Part shown: positions 1 to 10,876 of the stretch, piece after piece | How positions within the stretch are numbered: the stretch's first letter is position 1 | Layout of the letters: each line of letters begins with the position of its first letter | Origin: Anthoceros angustus | Lineage: Eukaryota > Streptophyta > Anthocerotopsida > Anthocerotales > Anthocerotaceae | Assembly (NCBI GenBank): GCA_010909165.1 | Contig: MU008160.1 | Coordinates: 1,054,001-1,118,000 of the forward strand | Reading direction: 5' to 3' | Length of the DNA stretch: 64,000 nt | The notes under the pieces: model-generated | What the model was told of the DNA's origin: nothing | Seen by the model: the letters and a program-made list of their open reading frames with translations, nothing else | Databases searched by the model: none | Position numbers and translations under genes: made by a program

Positions 1-436
1 GTGTCATCGTGATGGCACTTTGAAGCTGGCTGTTGCGTCTAATTCCTGGCGAGCAAGCAAGTAGATCACCTTAACCTATGTTTGGCAAAGCTTTTGGCAT
101 CTCTGGACTGTCTTGGCATCTCTGGACTGTCTCTGTCGAAGACATGGTACAACATGTTAGAGGTAGCTTGGTGGGGCCAGTAACTAGATTGAAATTTGTG
201 TGGTGGGTATATCCATGAAGATCTTCATTTAGTTCCCATGCTGAAAACGCTTAGAGACTCTGGTCGGATGACGTCCTGGTAACAAACAGGTGAGTTTTAT
301 GAAGTCTTGTTGTTTTGCTCCATGTTCTGTAGTGATTTAGGTTATTGAAACGTGTAGATCATCTACCAAGATTGCTGGTGAGGCAGACTTACACACACAG
401 ACCTATTGGGTGTATGCAGTCTTTGGGATTACACAC
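1..436. repeat. Direct repeat, copy 1
   Basis: This stretch recurs almost unchanged at 1150-1585, an offset of 1149 bp. The copies differ by two compensating one-base indels and a few substitutions. The right-hand limit is where 'ctttgggatta' is followed by different sequence. A 21-bp motif around 'ggcatctctggactgtct' is itself doubled within each copy. No protein could be read through it. Confidence 0.9.
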
Positions 437-472
437 CTTCAAAGATGCATCAATCAATACTAAAACCTTTGT

Positions 473-703
473 TCATTTTCCACTCCAAGTCTTGGACCAG
501 TGAGAAGCCCATTTCAGGCCAATGTGGAAAGCTTCTTCGGCTTGTAGAAATATCAGATCCGTGGCTTGTAGAAATATCAGATCCGTGGAACTGTGGCAGT
601 CACTGCACATCCGTAGATTCTTTGTCACCAGGAGAGGTGTGCCACTCAGGGTGTTGAAGAGACCATACTCCAGAGCTAGCTTCTCAGCATGACCGCAAAG
701 CAT
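473..703 (-). pseudogene. PPR-DYW C-terminal fragment
   Basis: The minus strand encodes the centre of a DYW deaminase-like domain: a GHAEKLALEYGLFNT segment (the HxE metal/catalytic motif), a TPL-type VTKNLRMCSDCHSS segment (CxxC), then a change to unrelated sequence. In plants DYW proteins act in organellar C-to-U RNA editing. A 24-bp tandem duplication (541-588) falls right after the CxxC motif and destroys the domain. No PPR repeats precede it. It closely resembles the fragment at 5146-5403. A relic, not a gene. Confidence 0.75.
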
Positions 704-1149
704 TAATACCTTGTTTTCTTTAGCAGAAGCCTACCTCTTTGCACAGCTAGTTGAGCTGAAAGATGCCTCCCAGAAAAGATGCAATCTACCTCAGAGTATA
801 CACTCATTTTCCCATTTACTTGTACTGTTAACACTACTGTCACCTGTGATCCCCTGTCACCCTCCATCGTCTGACACTCTCGTTGTGCTCACAGAGTCCT
901 GTGCATTCATGGCGTAGTGGGAGGCTCCAAGTAAGTTGCCTCTTGTTGCCAGGTTTCCTCCAGCCAAACAAGCACCATTGCATGTACTTCAGAGATATGG
1001 ACAGCGTACTTTAAACGTTTTCAGTTGCATCTTCTTGTTCAGATGGTAAAGGATAGGACTTGAATAACCGTTTACTTGTCTGTTGCCTGTTTGTTGTGGT
1101 TGTGTAGCTTTGCTCAGATATACAAGGATGTCAGGGCAGCAGTTGATCT

Positions 1150-1585
1150 GTGTCATCGTGATGGCACTTTGAAGCTGGCTGTTGCGTCTAATTCTGGCGA
1201 GCAAGCAAGTAGATCACCTTAACCTATGTTTGGCAAAGCTTTTTGGCATCTCTGGACTGTCTTGGCATCTCTGGACTGTCTCTGTCGAAGACATGGTACA
1301 ACATGTTAGAGGTAGCTTGGTGGGGCCAGTAACTAGATTGAAATTTGTGTGGTGGGTATATCCACGAAGATCCACATTTAGTTCCCATGCTGAAAACGCT
1401 TAGAGACTCTGGTCGGATGACGTCCTGGTAACAAACAGGTGAGTTTTATGAAGTCTTGTTGTTTTGCTCCATGTTCTGTAGTGATTTAGGTTATTGAAAC
1501 GTGTAGATCATCTACCAAGATTGCTGGTGAGGCAGACTTACACACACAGACCTATTGGGTGTATGCAGTCTTTGGGATTATACAC
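1150..1585. repeat. Direct repeat, copy 2
   Basis: Second copy of the block at 1-436, in the same orientation. The ~700 bp between the copies holds the PPR-DYW fragment at 473-703 and otherwise nothing recognisable, so this may be one end of a larger tandem duplication cut by the left edge of the window. Confidence 0.9.
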
Positions 1586-1699
1586 ATGAGGTGATGAATT
1601 AGGTGTTCGGCAAAAGTGGCGCAAGTGTTGGTAATCCCCGAGATGACAAGTGGCTAAATTACTTCGATCTTGTGATCTCTGGCAGGTTCTAACCTCCTC

Positions 1700-4600
1700 A
1701 CCATATTGACATGGCTTTTACATTCCTCGGGTGAGAGTCCTTGAGGACCACCAGAACTGGTCTGATATATGCTTCTATCCTAGGAACTTGTCGATCTCAA
1801 GTTTGAATCTGACTGCCTTGCTGATTACTTATGACAATGCACATTCCAGTGCTAAACCTGCCTTCTTCATGGATGGTACTCGAGCTTCTCTTGTTGAAGT
1901 CGATATAAACACAGGAATGCTCTGAAACAGTGAGAACAGCACTCCTATGGTTATCAGGTCTGTCTATATGACGGCCCTGGATGCAGTCGCGGAGATGGTC
2001 TACCGTCTGAAGCAATGCTTGATGCAGGTCAGTGATATTGCATCTTATTATCAGTGGCAGTCTCAGGATGAAACTAGTCAGGCCTGCAGAGTATTTCAGG
2101 CAAGTGGTTTGCGCTATAGTGTGCATGGGTTCCATCATTTACTATGGGTCCTCGTCAGATTGCAAGTAGCACAGTCCACAATATTCTTGGCAATGCTGTC
2201 ATCAGGGTGGAAGTGTGGGACACCTTCACAGACTGCTGGGCATTGAGGCAGGGGAAAAGGTGCTCGCCCAACTGAAAGTTGTTGCAATATTTATTTGCTT
2301 GTATTCACATTTTCACATCTAATGAGTGCAGTTTGTTGGCAGGTCCCCATGTTGGAGACCACATTTGTGGGATATTTTGCGGATCAAGAAGCAGCTGGGT
2401 AAGATGTTGCTTTCTCCATTCACTTACGACATAGTTCTTTGATCGCAACCATCTCTTGATAAGTAATAAGCTGGCTCATCAAGCGCCTCTCATGCAGGTT
2501 GGAGGACTATGCTTGTGGTGCCTGAGCTTGCACAAGAGCTTGAGCTGTTGCAACAGACAGCTGCTGTTCGTAAGGTGTGACTCTCTTGTTGAAGTCGATA
2601 TAAACACAGGAATGCTCTGAAACAGTGAGAACAGCACTCCTATGGTTATCAGGTCTGTCTATATGACGGTCCTGGATGCAGTCGCGGAGATGGTCTACTG
2701 ATCTGAAGCAATGCTTGATGCAGGTCAGTGATATTGCATCTTATTATCAGTGGCAGTCTCAGGATGAAACTAGTCAGGCCTGCAGAGTATTTCAGGCAAG
2801 TGGTTTGCGCTATAGTGTGCATGGGTTCCATCATTTACTATGGGTCCTCGTCAGATTGCAAGTAGCACAGTCCACAATATTCTTGGCAATGCTGTCATCA
2901 GGGTGGAAGTGTGGGACACCTTCACAGACTGCTGGGCATTGAGGCAGGGGAAAAGGTGCTCGCCCAACTGAAAGTTGTTGCAATATTTATTTGCTTGTAT
3001 TCACATTTTCACATCTACTGAGTGCAGTTTGTTGGCAGGTCCCCATGTTGGAGACCACATTTGTGGGATATTTTGCGGATCAAGAAGCAGCTGGGTAAGA
3101 TGTTGCTTTCTCCATTCACTTACGACATAGTTCTTTGATCGCAACCATCTCTTGATAAGTAATAAGCTGGCTCATCAAGCGCCTCTCATGCAGGTTGGAG
3201 GACTATGCTTGTGGTGCCTGAGCTTGCACAAGAGCTTGAGCTGTTGCAACAGACAGCTGCTGTTCGTAAGGTGTGACTCTCTTGTTGAAGTCGATATAAA
3301 CACAGGAATGCTCTGAAACAGTGAGAACAGCACTCCTATGGTTATCAGGTCTGTCTATATGACGGCCCTGGATGCAGTCGCGGAGATGGTCTACCGTCTG
3401 AAGCAATGCTTGATGCAGGTCAGTGATATTGCATCTTATTATCAGTGGCAGTCTCAGGATGAAACTAGTCAGGCCTGCAGAGTATTTCAGGCAAGTGGTT
3501 TGCGCTATAGTGTGCATGGGTTCCATCATTTACTATGGGTCCTCGTCAGATTGCAAGTAGCACAGTCCACAATATTCTTGGCAATGCTGTCATCAGGGTG
3601 GAAGTGTGGGACACCTTCACAGACTGCTGGGCATTGAGGCAGGGGAAAAGGTGCTCGCCCAACTGAAAGTTGTTGCAATATTTATTTGCTTGTATTCACA
3701 TTTTCACATCTACTGAGTGCAGTTTGTTGGCAGGTCCCCCATGTTGGAGGCCACATTTGTGAAAATACCTTGCGGATCAAGAAGCAGCTGGGTAAGATGT
3801 TGCTTTCTCCATTCACTTACGACATAGTTCTTTGATCGCAACCATCTCTTGGTAAGTAATAAGCTGGCTCATCAAGCGCCTCTCATGCAGGTCGGAGGAC
3901 TATGCTTGTGGTGCCTGAGCTTGCACAAGAGCTTGAGCTGTTGCAACAGACAGCTGCTGTTCGTAAGGTGTGACTCTCTTTGTCCAGCCATCATTCTAGA
4001 CATAGATTCGCTGCCCCGGACTGGCTCATTTTCGTCGTCGTATTTCCATCTTGTGGTGCATGTAGGAAATTTGGGAACTGCGACAGGAGAGGGATGGGTT
4101 TGAAGATACCTTACATCGCTTGGAATGGGCTCTGATGTATGCCAATGTATTCTACACGGATAGTGTCAGCTCCAAGCTGTAGCTTTTACAGACATGACTT
4201 AAGTGGCTGCTGAATCTTTGTTGCGTAAAACAAATGCCCTAACTCTTCGAGTGCCCCAACAGATTTGACGGCTATTCGGAGGAAGAACGTGAGAAAATGT
4301 CTTCTGAATTGTATGCTTTGCAGGTGACCTTCTCGCGAGACATCTTGCACTTGCCATACATGTGTTCCAAGCAACTTAGTTCGTTGGTGGGTCCTCTTAT
4401 CTATTGTGCATGACACTTTCAGGACAAAAGAGGTCAAGTCCGTGAATCACATCGGGAAGCTCAAAGAGAATGTAATCGCCTGGTAGGTGCTGCAAATTCT
4501 GGCCCAATGTTATTCCTTTTCTTCTGACGTCAAGATCTGGTAATAAAAACAGTTTCACAAGACATGGGGTCAGCTCATGAGGGCAGGATATCAAAATTCT

Positions 4601-4852
4601 CGGTTCGCTCACTAGGTGGGGATAGTCCTCCCTCTCCCTCCTCCTTTCCTCCTGTCCGCATTTTCCTTTGCCTCCAAGTTTAGCTCTCACTGTCATGATT
4701 TGAACATATTACAAATACTGGAAATGTGCAGGTGGCGAGGTTTGCTTGCCTCTATGCGAGTAATGTGACAAACTTGTGCCACTATTCACCGGACAAGAGC
4801 TACGGGACGACCGAAGATTGTATGCCACATGACCTGATCAGAGAGCCCTAAG
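1700..4852 (+). pseudogene. Multi-exon coiled-coil protein gene, partial and rearranged
   Basis: I do not recognise the protein. Short plus-strand exons with consensus splice sites can be read: 1958-2026 (SVYMTALDAVAEMVYRLKQ), about 2146-2259 (ending EVWDTFTDCWALRQGK), 2342-2399 (WDILRIKKQL), 2496-2575 (a helical segment with PELAQELELLQQTAAVRK), 4066-4140 (EIWELRQERDGFEDTLHRL), 4205-4323 (FDGYSEEEREKMSSELYAL), 4423-4482 (DKRGQVRESHREAQREC) and perhaps a last exon at 4732-4852. The charged, heptad-like composition suggests a coiled coil. The first four exons lie in a tandemly triplicated block; copy 2 has a frame-breaking 'ctactgatctg' change, and the exon near 4255 needs a one-base frame correction. 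No start exon is visible. It could be a damaged gene or a real gene distorted by assembly. Confidence 0.4.
1887..3975. repeat. Three tandem copies of a ~695-bp unit
   Basis: Units run 1887-2581, 2582-3277 and 3278-3975, each starting at 'tctcttgttgaagtcgat'. The copies are almost identical. Copy 3 diverges most, near 3740-3780, where 'gggatattttgc' has become 'gaaaataccttgc'. Each unit carries the same exons and introns of the coiled-coil gene. Single-copy sequence resumes with the intron after 'gctgttcgtaag'. Confidence 0.92.
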
Positions 4853-4945
4853 AATCGGAGGGTCTGGATATCGGCACAACCACCCATGGCGGAGACTCTC
4901 GGCCTCCGGTGCTGGAGCTGCTCTCCACACTCTCACTGGACTGAG

Positions 4946-4981
4946 AATTAGCCCAAGGCCGAATCCGGCCTCGGGCTAATT
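4946..4981. other. Imperfect palindrome / hairpin
   Basis: AATTAGCCC at 4946 pairs with GGGCTAATT at 4973-4981, and the inner AGGCC/GGCCT arms also pair around a short AAT-containing centre. It lies between the coiled-coil gene and the PPR fragment. Function unknown; a terminator-like or MITE-like relic is possible. Confidence 0.5.
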
Positions 4982-5145
4982 AAGTTTGTCGAAGATATCC
5001 GTTTCATAGAAAATATGACTCAAGGATACTTGCACTTCAGGAAGACACAGTCTGCACCACACCTTCCTTGGTCTGTCATTTCTTCACGATTTCTGCTTTG
5101 GACACCACTAAGCTGTGCACGATCCAGCAGATTTCTTCTTCAATC

Positions 5146-6015
5146 TCACGGTCGACCCTTACTACTGCAACCACCATCTGCAAACCGATGCACACGGTAC
5201 CCATCCCTTACAATGTCTCCCTTTTCAACCCTTGACATGATCTCGGTGGAACTATGGCAGTCACTGCACATGCGTAGATTCTTCGTTACCTGCAGAGGTG
5301 TGCCACTCGGAGTGTTCAAGAGAGCATACGCCAGAGCTAGCTTCTCAGCGTGCCCAGAAAGAGCATCTTCCTTTTCCTTCTCAGACACTGGCTTCAAAAC
5401 CAATCTGTGTGCGTGGTACGTGGCCCCCTTCCTGCTTCAAACGTGCATTCGTGCTCTCTACCTCGAGCGCAAAATCAATCTCTGTTGTGTCCCACCACAA
5501 ATGTATGTACCTGCTTCTTCACCTCAATGCCCGCCACTGCTTAGCTCTCTATCCTGTCTACAGCGGTCCACATACCTGCATCTGCATAGGCATTCGCCAT
5601 CAGCACATATGCGGATGCCTGCTGAGGCTCCAGTCTAACAAGGCTTTCAAAACACCGAGTCGCCCTCTCTGTATCCCCGTAGCTATTGCAGGCATTCAGC
5701 AGAGACCTCAACCCCACAACATCACTTTCGCCCTCACATGATAATAGGATGTTCTCTGCCTCATCTAGATGGCCTGCACGCCCAAGTACATCAATCATGC
5801 AACTATACTGCTTCATAGTAGGCTTCATGCCATACTGTTCAACCATGGAATTGAAGTGCTTCCTACCCTCACTCACCAGTCCCTCGTGACTGCATGCTCC
5901 TGAAAGTGGCATCCTCAGGCTGAATACCAACATCTCAAGACAAGCTAGCGCCTTGTGACCAGATATCACAGCATTCCATGTCACAACATCCTTTGTGGCC
6001 CAGCTGAAACCGACT
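5146..6015 (-). pseudogene. PPR-E-DYW editing factor, 5'-truncated and frameshifted
   Basis: Read from 6015 downward, the minus strand starts inside a PPR repeat (KDVVTWNAVISGHK), passes through a typical terminal repeat (MIDVLGRAGHLDEAENIL), and continues into the E/E+ region (YVLMANAYADAGMW). It then changes frame before a partial DYW domain at 5403-5146 with GHAEKLA (HxE) and CSDCHSS (CxxC). The end reads CSSKGRP where DYW proteins end in CxCGDYW. Functional members need an N-terminal organelle signal and many PPR repeats to choose an RNA site; all of that is missing. It is flanked on both sides by non-coding sequence, so this is a fragment. Confidence 0.85.
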
Positions 6016-6244
6016 TGCGCCCTTGCTTAACTCGACTTGTGCGCTTAAATTTTTGTAAATATTTTATTAAAATGCTACAGAACATGTACTAGCCCGTCGC
6101 CGTTTAAACCGGCACCTCTCATTGTTGTCCTTTTAATGTTGAGAAATTGTGACTCTGGGCTCTGGACTCCAGGACTGCATTGCTTAGGAATGATTAGTGT
6201 TGTGACAGGGTAAGTGTTTCTAGTTTGAAGTTCGTCTGATCGCC

Positions 6245-6412
6245 ATGGCCCCGAGAGGTTGTGACTTCGTGGTGTGTAACTACCCGCACCACAACCATCA
6301 TCCGGCGGCTCACCACTCGCATCCAGCTACCCACCATGAGTCGCACCACCCTGGGTGGGTGGTGGGGCCTTCTTCACGTTTCTGCTCTAATCTGTGTTTC
6401 TGGTTGTGTTAA
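6245..6412 (+). CDS. Small histidine-rich ORF, 55 codons
   Basis: An ATG in a good context (cgccATGG) opens 55 codons beginning MAPRGCDFVVCNYPHHNHHP, with 12 His in the first 40 residues, two early Cys, and a Trp/Phe/Cys-rich tail. The His/Cys content could bind metal, but no known family was recognised. The tail may instead be intron if a donor near 'ggtgggtgg' is used. It sits alone between the PPR relic and CCB1. Could be the first exon of an unseen gene, or chance. Confidence 0.2.
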   Translation: MAPRGCDFVVCNYPHHNHHPAAHHSHPATHHESHHPGWVVGPSSRFCSNLCFWLC

Positions 6413-6689
6413 TCTTAGCAGCATGTTGTCAGAGATCTTCGTTAAACCGGCAGAGAAAGCAACTGTCTACTCCTGTCAGCTTTCTTAGCTTTGTGAGATT
6501 GATACTCTTTGAGATGTTATAGCGTGAAAGCAAAGAACAGGTTGAACAAGAAAAGGTATGCTCTAAAGCTCTCTTTCTACCCACAAAACTGGGCTACCGG
6601 CGCACAGAATGAGAATGAGACTGGCATCTCAAACCTGGAAGAAATACAATGCTGGGCAATTTTGGTGTCGTGGGCGGATGTCCGGCTTA

Positions 6690-7864
6690 TCAAGACCTCT
6701 CTAACAAGCCTTTGACATAAACCATGCCCTTCTCCATCAAAGCAAGCTCCTTCCGCAGCAGGTCCACCTGTTCGTCATCCCCTTGCACAATGACATCGGT
6801 GGAGGTCTCGTCATCGGCAATGAGCATCTTCACCTTGATCTGCTCCTTCCTGGAAGCTCTTGTCCAGTAGTAGGCGCCTCTGTACCGCCCACAGCAACAG
6901 GTGAGCAGCTTCCAAGCCTTGAGAGGAACAGCAGCGTGGGGAAAGGGGAGTGACTTACGCGAGAGGACTGAGAGCAATCACAGAGTACCACTTCTCTCCA
7001 ACATCAGGCACGGTGATGCTGAGCACCAGGGCAACGCTAGCCAGACTGACTGCGGTACAGAATGTGAGGAAAGCTGCTTGCCCCCTGCTGGGCACCATGT
7101 TGCCCTCGAACCTGGAAGAGAGAACAGGCAATCAATCCATGACGTTGCCTGACATGTGCAACGGAAGGGAATGCACAATGAAAATGCCCATTACATCATG
7201 TCGAAGGATTCTGCAACTCACACAACAGTCTCTCCTCTGTCAGTGACAACAAAGTTGTTCCGGGTGAAGAAGGAGGTGATCTCGCCTGCTATCTGGCTGG
7301 GAGCCTTCCCGCTCTCCACAGCAGGCCCAGGCACATTGAACGTCTTCTTCACCACCTGCACCCACAACCCACCAGCATCCCATGCAACATTCATCTCCAC
7401 CCAGCATTGTTCCCTTCCTTCCATCCTTCCTCACTCACTCACATCCAATCCAATCCAATCCAATCCAGAACAGAGCCTCCAACCTTGGACTTGGCGGACC
7501 GCTTGATGAGAGACCACAACCCCGGCAGAGAGACGAGAAAGAGCCCCAAGGACGTGTAGTAGCTTGCTTGCGAGTACCCTCCTTCCTCCGCAATCAGAGG
7601 GTACACAAGAGGAGCCACGCTTAAGAGAGAGGTCACATTCGGCCCTGGCGACCTGGCTCCTCCGGCATGCCACCTGCTCTCAGGCTTCCCCTCTTCCTGC
7701 TCCTCTTGGCTCCTGGCCATGGACATCACCCGCACCCTCTTCCAGCTCCTGCTGCTCCTGCTCCTGGGCAGGGCCAGCCGGGGACAGTCATAGCACCCCA
7801 AGGGCAGCCCGCATTGCGCCAGGCAAGCGACTCCCGCCCCAGCCACAGCCATGGTTCCCGCCAT
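6690..7864 (-). CDS. CCB1: Cofactor assembly of complex C subunit B, CCB1-like
   Basis: Plastid thylakoid protein of the CCB pathway, which attaches haem c(i) to cytochrome b6 of the b6f complex. Four exons: 7864-7484, 7355-7222, 7111-6959 and 6879-6690, with GT-AG junctions and continuous phase, giving 285 residues. The N-terminus (MAGTMAVAGAG...) is transit-peptide-like. Family segments follow: GGYSQASYYTSLGLFLVSLP, then VVKKTFNVPGPAVESGKAPS, FFTRNNFVVTDRGETVVFEG, MVPSRGQAAFLTFC (a membrane span), SPLAGAYYWTRASRKEQIKVK (split by an intron), and the C-terminal EKGMVYVKGLLERS. An in-frame ATG at 7939 would add 25 residues, but the later one makes the better transit peptide. Intron 1 carries an ATCCA pentamer run (7441-7466). 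CCB2/CCB4 are related alternatives. The PfkB gene starts 290 bp upstream in the opposite direction. Confidence 0.8.
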
Positions 7865-8153
7865 GCCTCCAGCCCCGCACAGACATTCCAGCTCAATCCT
7901 GCTCCATTTCTGAAAACCGCCTGGCAGCTCCTCAGACATACACTCCGTTCACACATATTACCGAAGCTTATCATCTTTCCACAAATCTCCATAATCACAT
8001 GCCCAGGGCTATGTAGTATGTATAGAGCCAGGAGGGCGAGGCTGGATTCGCAAATTCCTGTGGGCGATATTAGAAGGGGTAAGTAAAGGAGGCAGGACGG
8101 GAAGGGCGTGAAGGAGGCGGCAGCAGCGCCCTGTCCCCCATCGCGTCTCCGGA
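7865..8153. promoter_or_regulatory. Shared divergent promoter region
   Basis: These 289 bp separate the start codons of CCB1 (-) and the PfkB kinase (+), so both promoters and 5' leaders must lie here or overlap. The composition turns from mixed to very GC-rich near 8080. A TATA-like 'gtatgtatagag' occurs near 8020. No definite element can be assigned. Confidence 0.45.
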
Positions 8154-9230
8154 ATGGGGCTGCCTGTGGCAAGCCGGGGCGATGGGGGCGGGGCGGAGGT
8201 CGTGGGCTTGCAGCCGGTGGCGCTGGTGGACCATGTGGCACGGGTGGGCATGGCGGTGCTGGAGGCGGTGCCCGGGGAGCATGGGGGCAGCGTGCGCGTG
8301 AGCCGGGAGGAGTTGGAGCGCATTCTGGAGGGCGTGAGGGGCCAGGGGGAGCAGGCGGTGCGGACGCTGGCGGGCGGGAGCGTGGCCAACACGATCCGGG
8401 GCCTGGCGGGGCTCGGGGTGCGCTGCGGCCTGGTGGGCGCTAGAGGGGACGACGCCTGCGGGGACATGTTCGCGGCCGCCATGGCCGTCTGCAAGGTCGG
8501 GCTGCAGAATCTGCGCGTCGGGCGCGGCCCCACGGGGCAATGTGCCTGCCTGGTGGACGATGCCGGGGGCCGCACCATGCGGCCGTGCATGGCGGACGCC
8601 GTGGGGCTGGACGCCGGGGAGCTCCGGGCCGAGCACTTCAAGGGGGCCAGGTGGGTTGTGCTCAACGGGTACGGGTTCTACAGGCCCGAGCTGCTGGAGC
8701 GGGCTGCCGCGCTGGCCAAGGAGAGCGGGGTCAAGGTGTCCATGGATTTGGGCAGCTTCGAGGTCGTGCGGGCGTTCCGGCCGCGGCTGCTAGGGTTGCT
8801 GGAGAGCGGGCTTGTGGATCTGTGCTTCGCGAACGAGGACGAGGCCAGGGAGTTGATGGCGGGGCAAAAGGGTGGGCGGGGGCGAGGCGACCCCCGCCAT
8901 TGCCTCGACTTCCTGGCGGAGTTTTGTGGAATTGCCGTGGTGATGATGGGCGCGCGCGGGTGCGAGGCTCGCCGCGGGAAGGAGATGGTCCGGGTCGGGG
9001 CAATGGAGACGGTGGTGGTGGACACGACCGGGGCCGGGGATTTGTTCGCCGCGGGCTTTATCGCGGGCCTGCTGCAAGGGGGGTCCTTGGAGGAGTGTTG
9101 TAGGCTTGGATGCGCTTCTGGCGCGGCTGTGGTGAGGGATTTGGGTGGCGAGATTAAGGCAGAGGGGTGGGATTGGTTGCGGCTGCAGAGCCTCAAGACT
9201 TTGCGCAAGTTTTTTCGCTCTCTTGACTAG
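8154..9230 (+). CDS. PfkB-family carbohydrate/nucleoside kinase
   Basis: Single-exon, 358-residue ribokinase-fold enzyme that would phosphorylate a sugar or nucleoside with ATP. Visible motifs are the substrate-lid/glycine segment LAGGSVANTIRGLAGLG (residues 72-88), GPTGQC (125-130), the inner-core FANEDEA (225-231), and the C-terminal PfkB signature DTTGAGDLFAAGF (290-302), with Asp296 the expected catalytic base in GAGD. The order VALVDHVARV...GGSVANTIRG...LEECCRLG matches the plant group typified by Arabidopsis At1g19600, whose substrate I cannot specify. No obvious transit peptide. The coding sequence is extremely GC-rich, which produces long spurious reading frames on both strands. The start was chosen because conservation begins soon after it. 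Diverges from CCB1. Confidence 0.88.
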   Translation: MGLPVASRGDGGGAEVVGLQPVALVDHVARVGMAVLEAVPGEHGGSVRVSREELERILEGVRGQGEQAVRTLAGGSVANTIRGLAGLGVRCGLVGARGDDACGDMFAAAMAVCKVGLQNLRVGRGPTGQCACLVDDAGGRTMRPCMADAVGLDAGELRAEHFKGARWVVLNGYGFYRPELLERAAALAKESGVKVSMDLGSFEVVRAFRPRLLGLLESGLVDLCFANEDEARELMAGQKGGRGRGDPRHCLDFLAEFCGIAVVMMGARGCEARRGKEMVRVGAMETVVVDTTGAGDLFAAGFIAGLLQGGSLEECCRLGCASGAAVVRDLGGEIKAEGWDWLRLQSLKTLRKFFRSLD

Positions 9231-10876
9231 GTAGTTGGGGACTAGGGGTTAGGATTTAATAATCAGGACATTCAGACATTCCATGAGGAGGGAAGTTGTG
9301 ATGTTAGCTAGGTACTCTTCCCCTGGCTCTGGAGTGAGCCGGGGAGTAGAGGTAACGAAAATTAGAATTCTCAGGAAGGGAAGAGATGGAGGCAGTTCCA
9401 GTAACACACCAGTTCTTGTAGAGGGGAAATAAGCTTCACTCAAAAGAGCAACAAAACACTACATTAAACTCCTCTTTCAGCAGTGTACACTCAACTCCTG
9501 TCATGCCCTGTCCTACCCCGTGACATGAGCTGATTCATCAGGGGCATCAGCCTACACACCCTTCTCCTTCTGCCTTCCAGGTGGTGATACCACTTCTTCA
9601 CCAAACCATAGGGGAGATCCTTTTATATAACAATCAAAAACCAGAACTGCAAGTACTGATTGCTAAGTTTCATCTACCTTACACATCACCACCCTGAGAG
9701 ATTCAAGTTTGTTGATTAGCATCTAGGAATTACTCACCATCTACAAATTGGTGAAACATAAGAATATTGATCAGAATCTAAAATGATAATGTAAACACTG
9801 TAAAAAATGTTTCTGATTAGACTAGCATTTTATAAATTCGCCACAAATACTCGCAACCCCCAACCACCCATTCCATTGGTACATATCACAACCTCGGCCG
9901 AACATGCGTGTGTGCGCTCCAGACTTCAGGACCATGTTATATAGTCGAGATTGCCTCCCCCCTATCAAGACTATGCAGCGACCCCTGTACATAGGGCACA
10001 TTCAGGAAGAAACAAAATTATGCACGAATCAATACCGGTTTTTCAGATCAAAATACAATCACATTGCCTACTCAAGTTCGTTCATTCATTCATTCCTTCC
10101 AAAGTTAACATGCCCTATGCTCAGGAGAAGTGCAAAAAAAAGACCTTCCCACAAACAACCACCTGAGGAACACCGAACAAGCATACACTAAAGCATCATA
10201 CTAAAAAAAAATTGGATCCCTTGTAAGACCACCCTTAGTTTAAGTACTTGAAAAACCCAGCAACTGAACATTTTTCTTAGGTGCATGCATTCCAAACCAG
10301 GCCTGCAGCATCTCAGAAAGGTCAAAGACAAGGCTATAGTCCAGCATCAACAACGCCTATACCCTACCAATCCATCCTAAGCACACAGGAATCCAACATT
10401 ACCTACCATGCTTCAATCCCATTGAAAGACCCCAACAGAATCTGAGCAAGAAGGCTATGTTCTGACATACTAATCATCCAGCTAAAACAGCATCAGACTA
10501 GACAGCGCACTCCAACGTTGCTATCACAGCACGAAAGATGCATAGGAATATGGCCTGACCTTTCTAACCTGCCTGACTGGCCTCGGATAACACTAAAACA
10601 TCACCCTCAAAAAACTGTAGACTGAAAGACAAACTACAGACAACTGCCAAAAGCTTTTATCCTCTTCCCTCACGGAGAAATCTGCAAAAGTGGGATTAGC
10701 CGAAGTCCAGAAAAATCTCATCATCTTGCGGGTTAACTTCTCCTTCAAGAAAAAAAAAGCCTCTATACGAACACACTATGTATATTAAAACACTAATGAC
10801 TCCAGGAGAGATCTACGAAGCCCGTGCATCATCTTTAAACTTTTTTTCTTCGAGACATGCACATCAGCAGTGTTTA
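9231..10876. other. Gene-free interval between convergent genes
   Basis: Holds the 3' end of the PfkB kinase and the probable long 3' UTR of the hnRNP gene. The composition is AT-rich and low in coding potential. Reading frames here are short and lack family features. No repeat or RNA gene was recognised. Confidence 0.6.

Noticed and set aside
5015-5741. 207- and 147-codon plus-strand frames
   Set aside because: They lie antisense to the PPR-DYW fragment, whose minus-strand reading shows clear family motifs.
8009-9208. Long open frames antisense to and overlapping the PfkB kinase
   Set aside because: The GC-rich coding strand leaves few stops in other frames; their Pro/Arg/Ala-rich products match no family.
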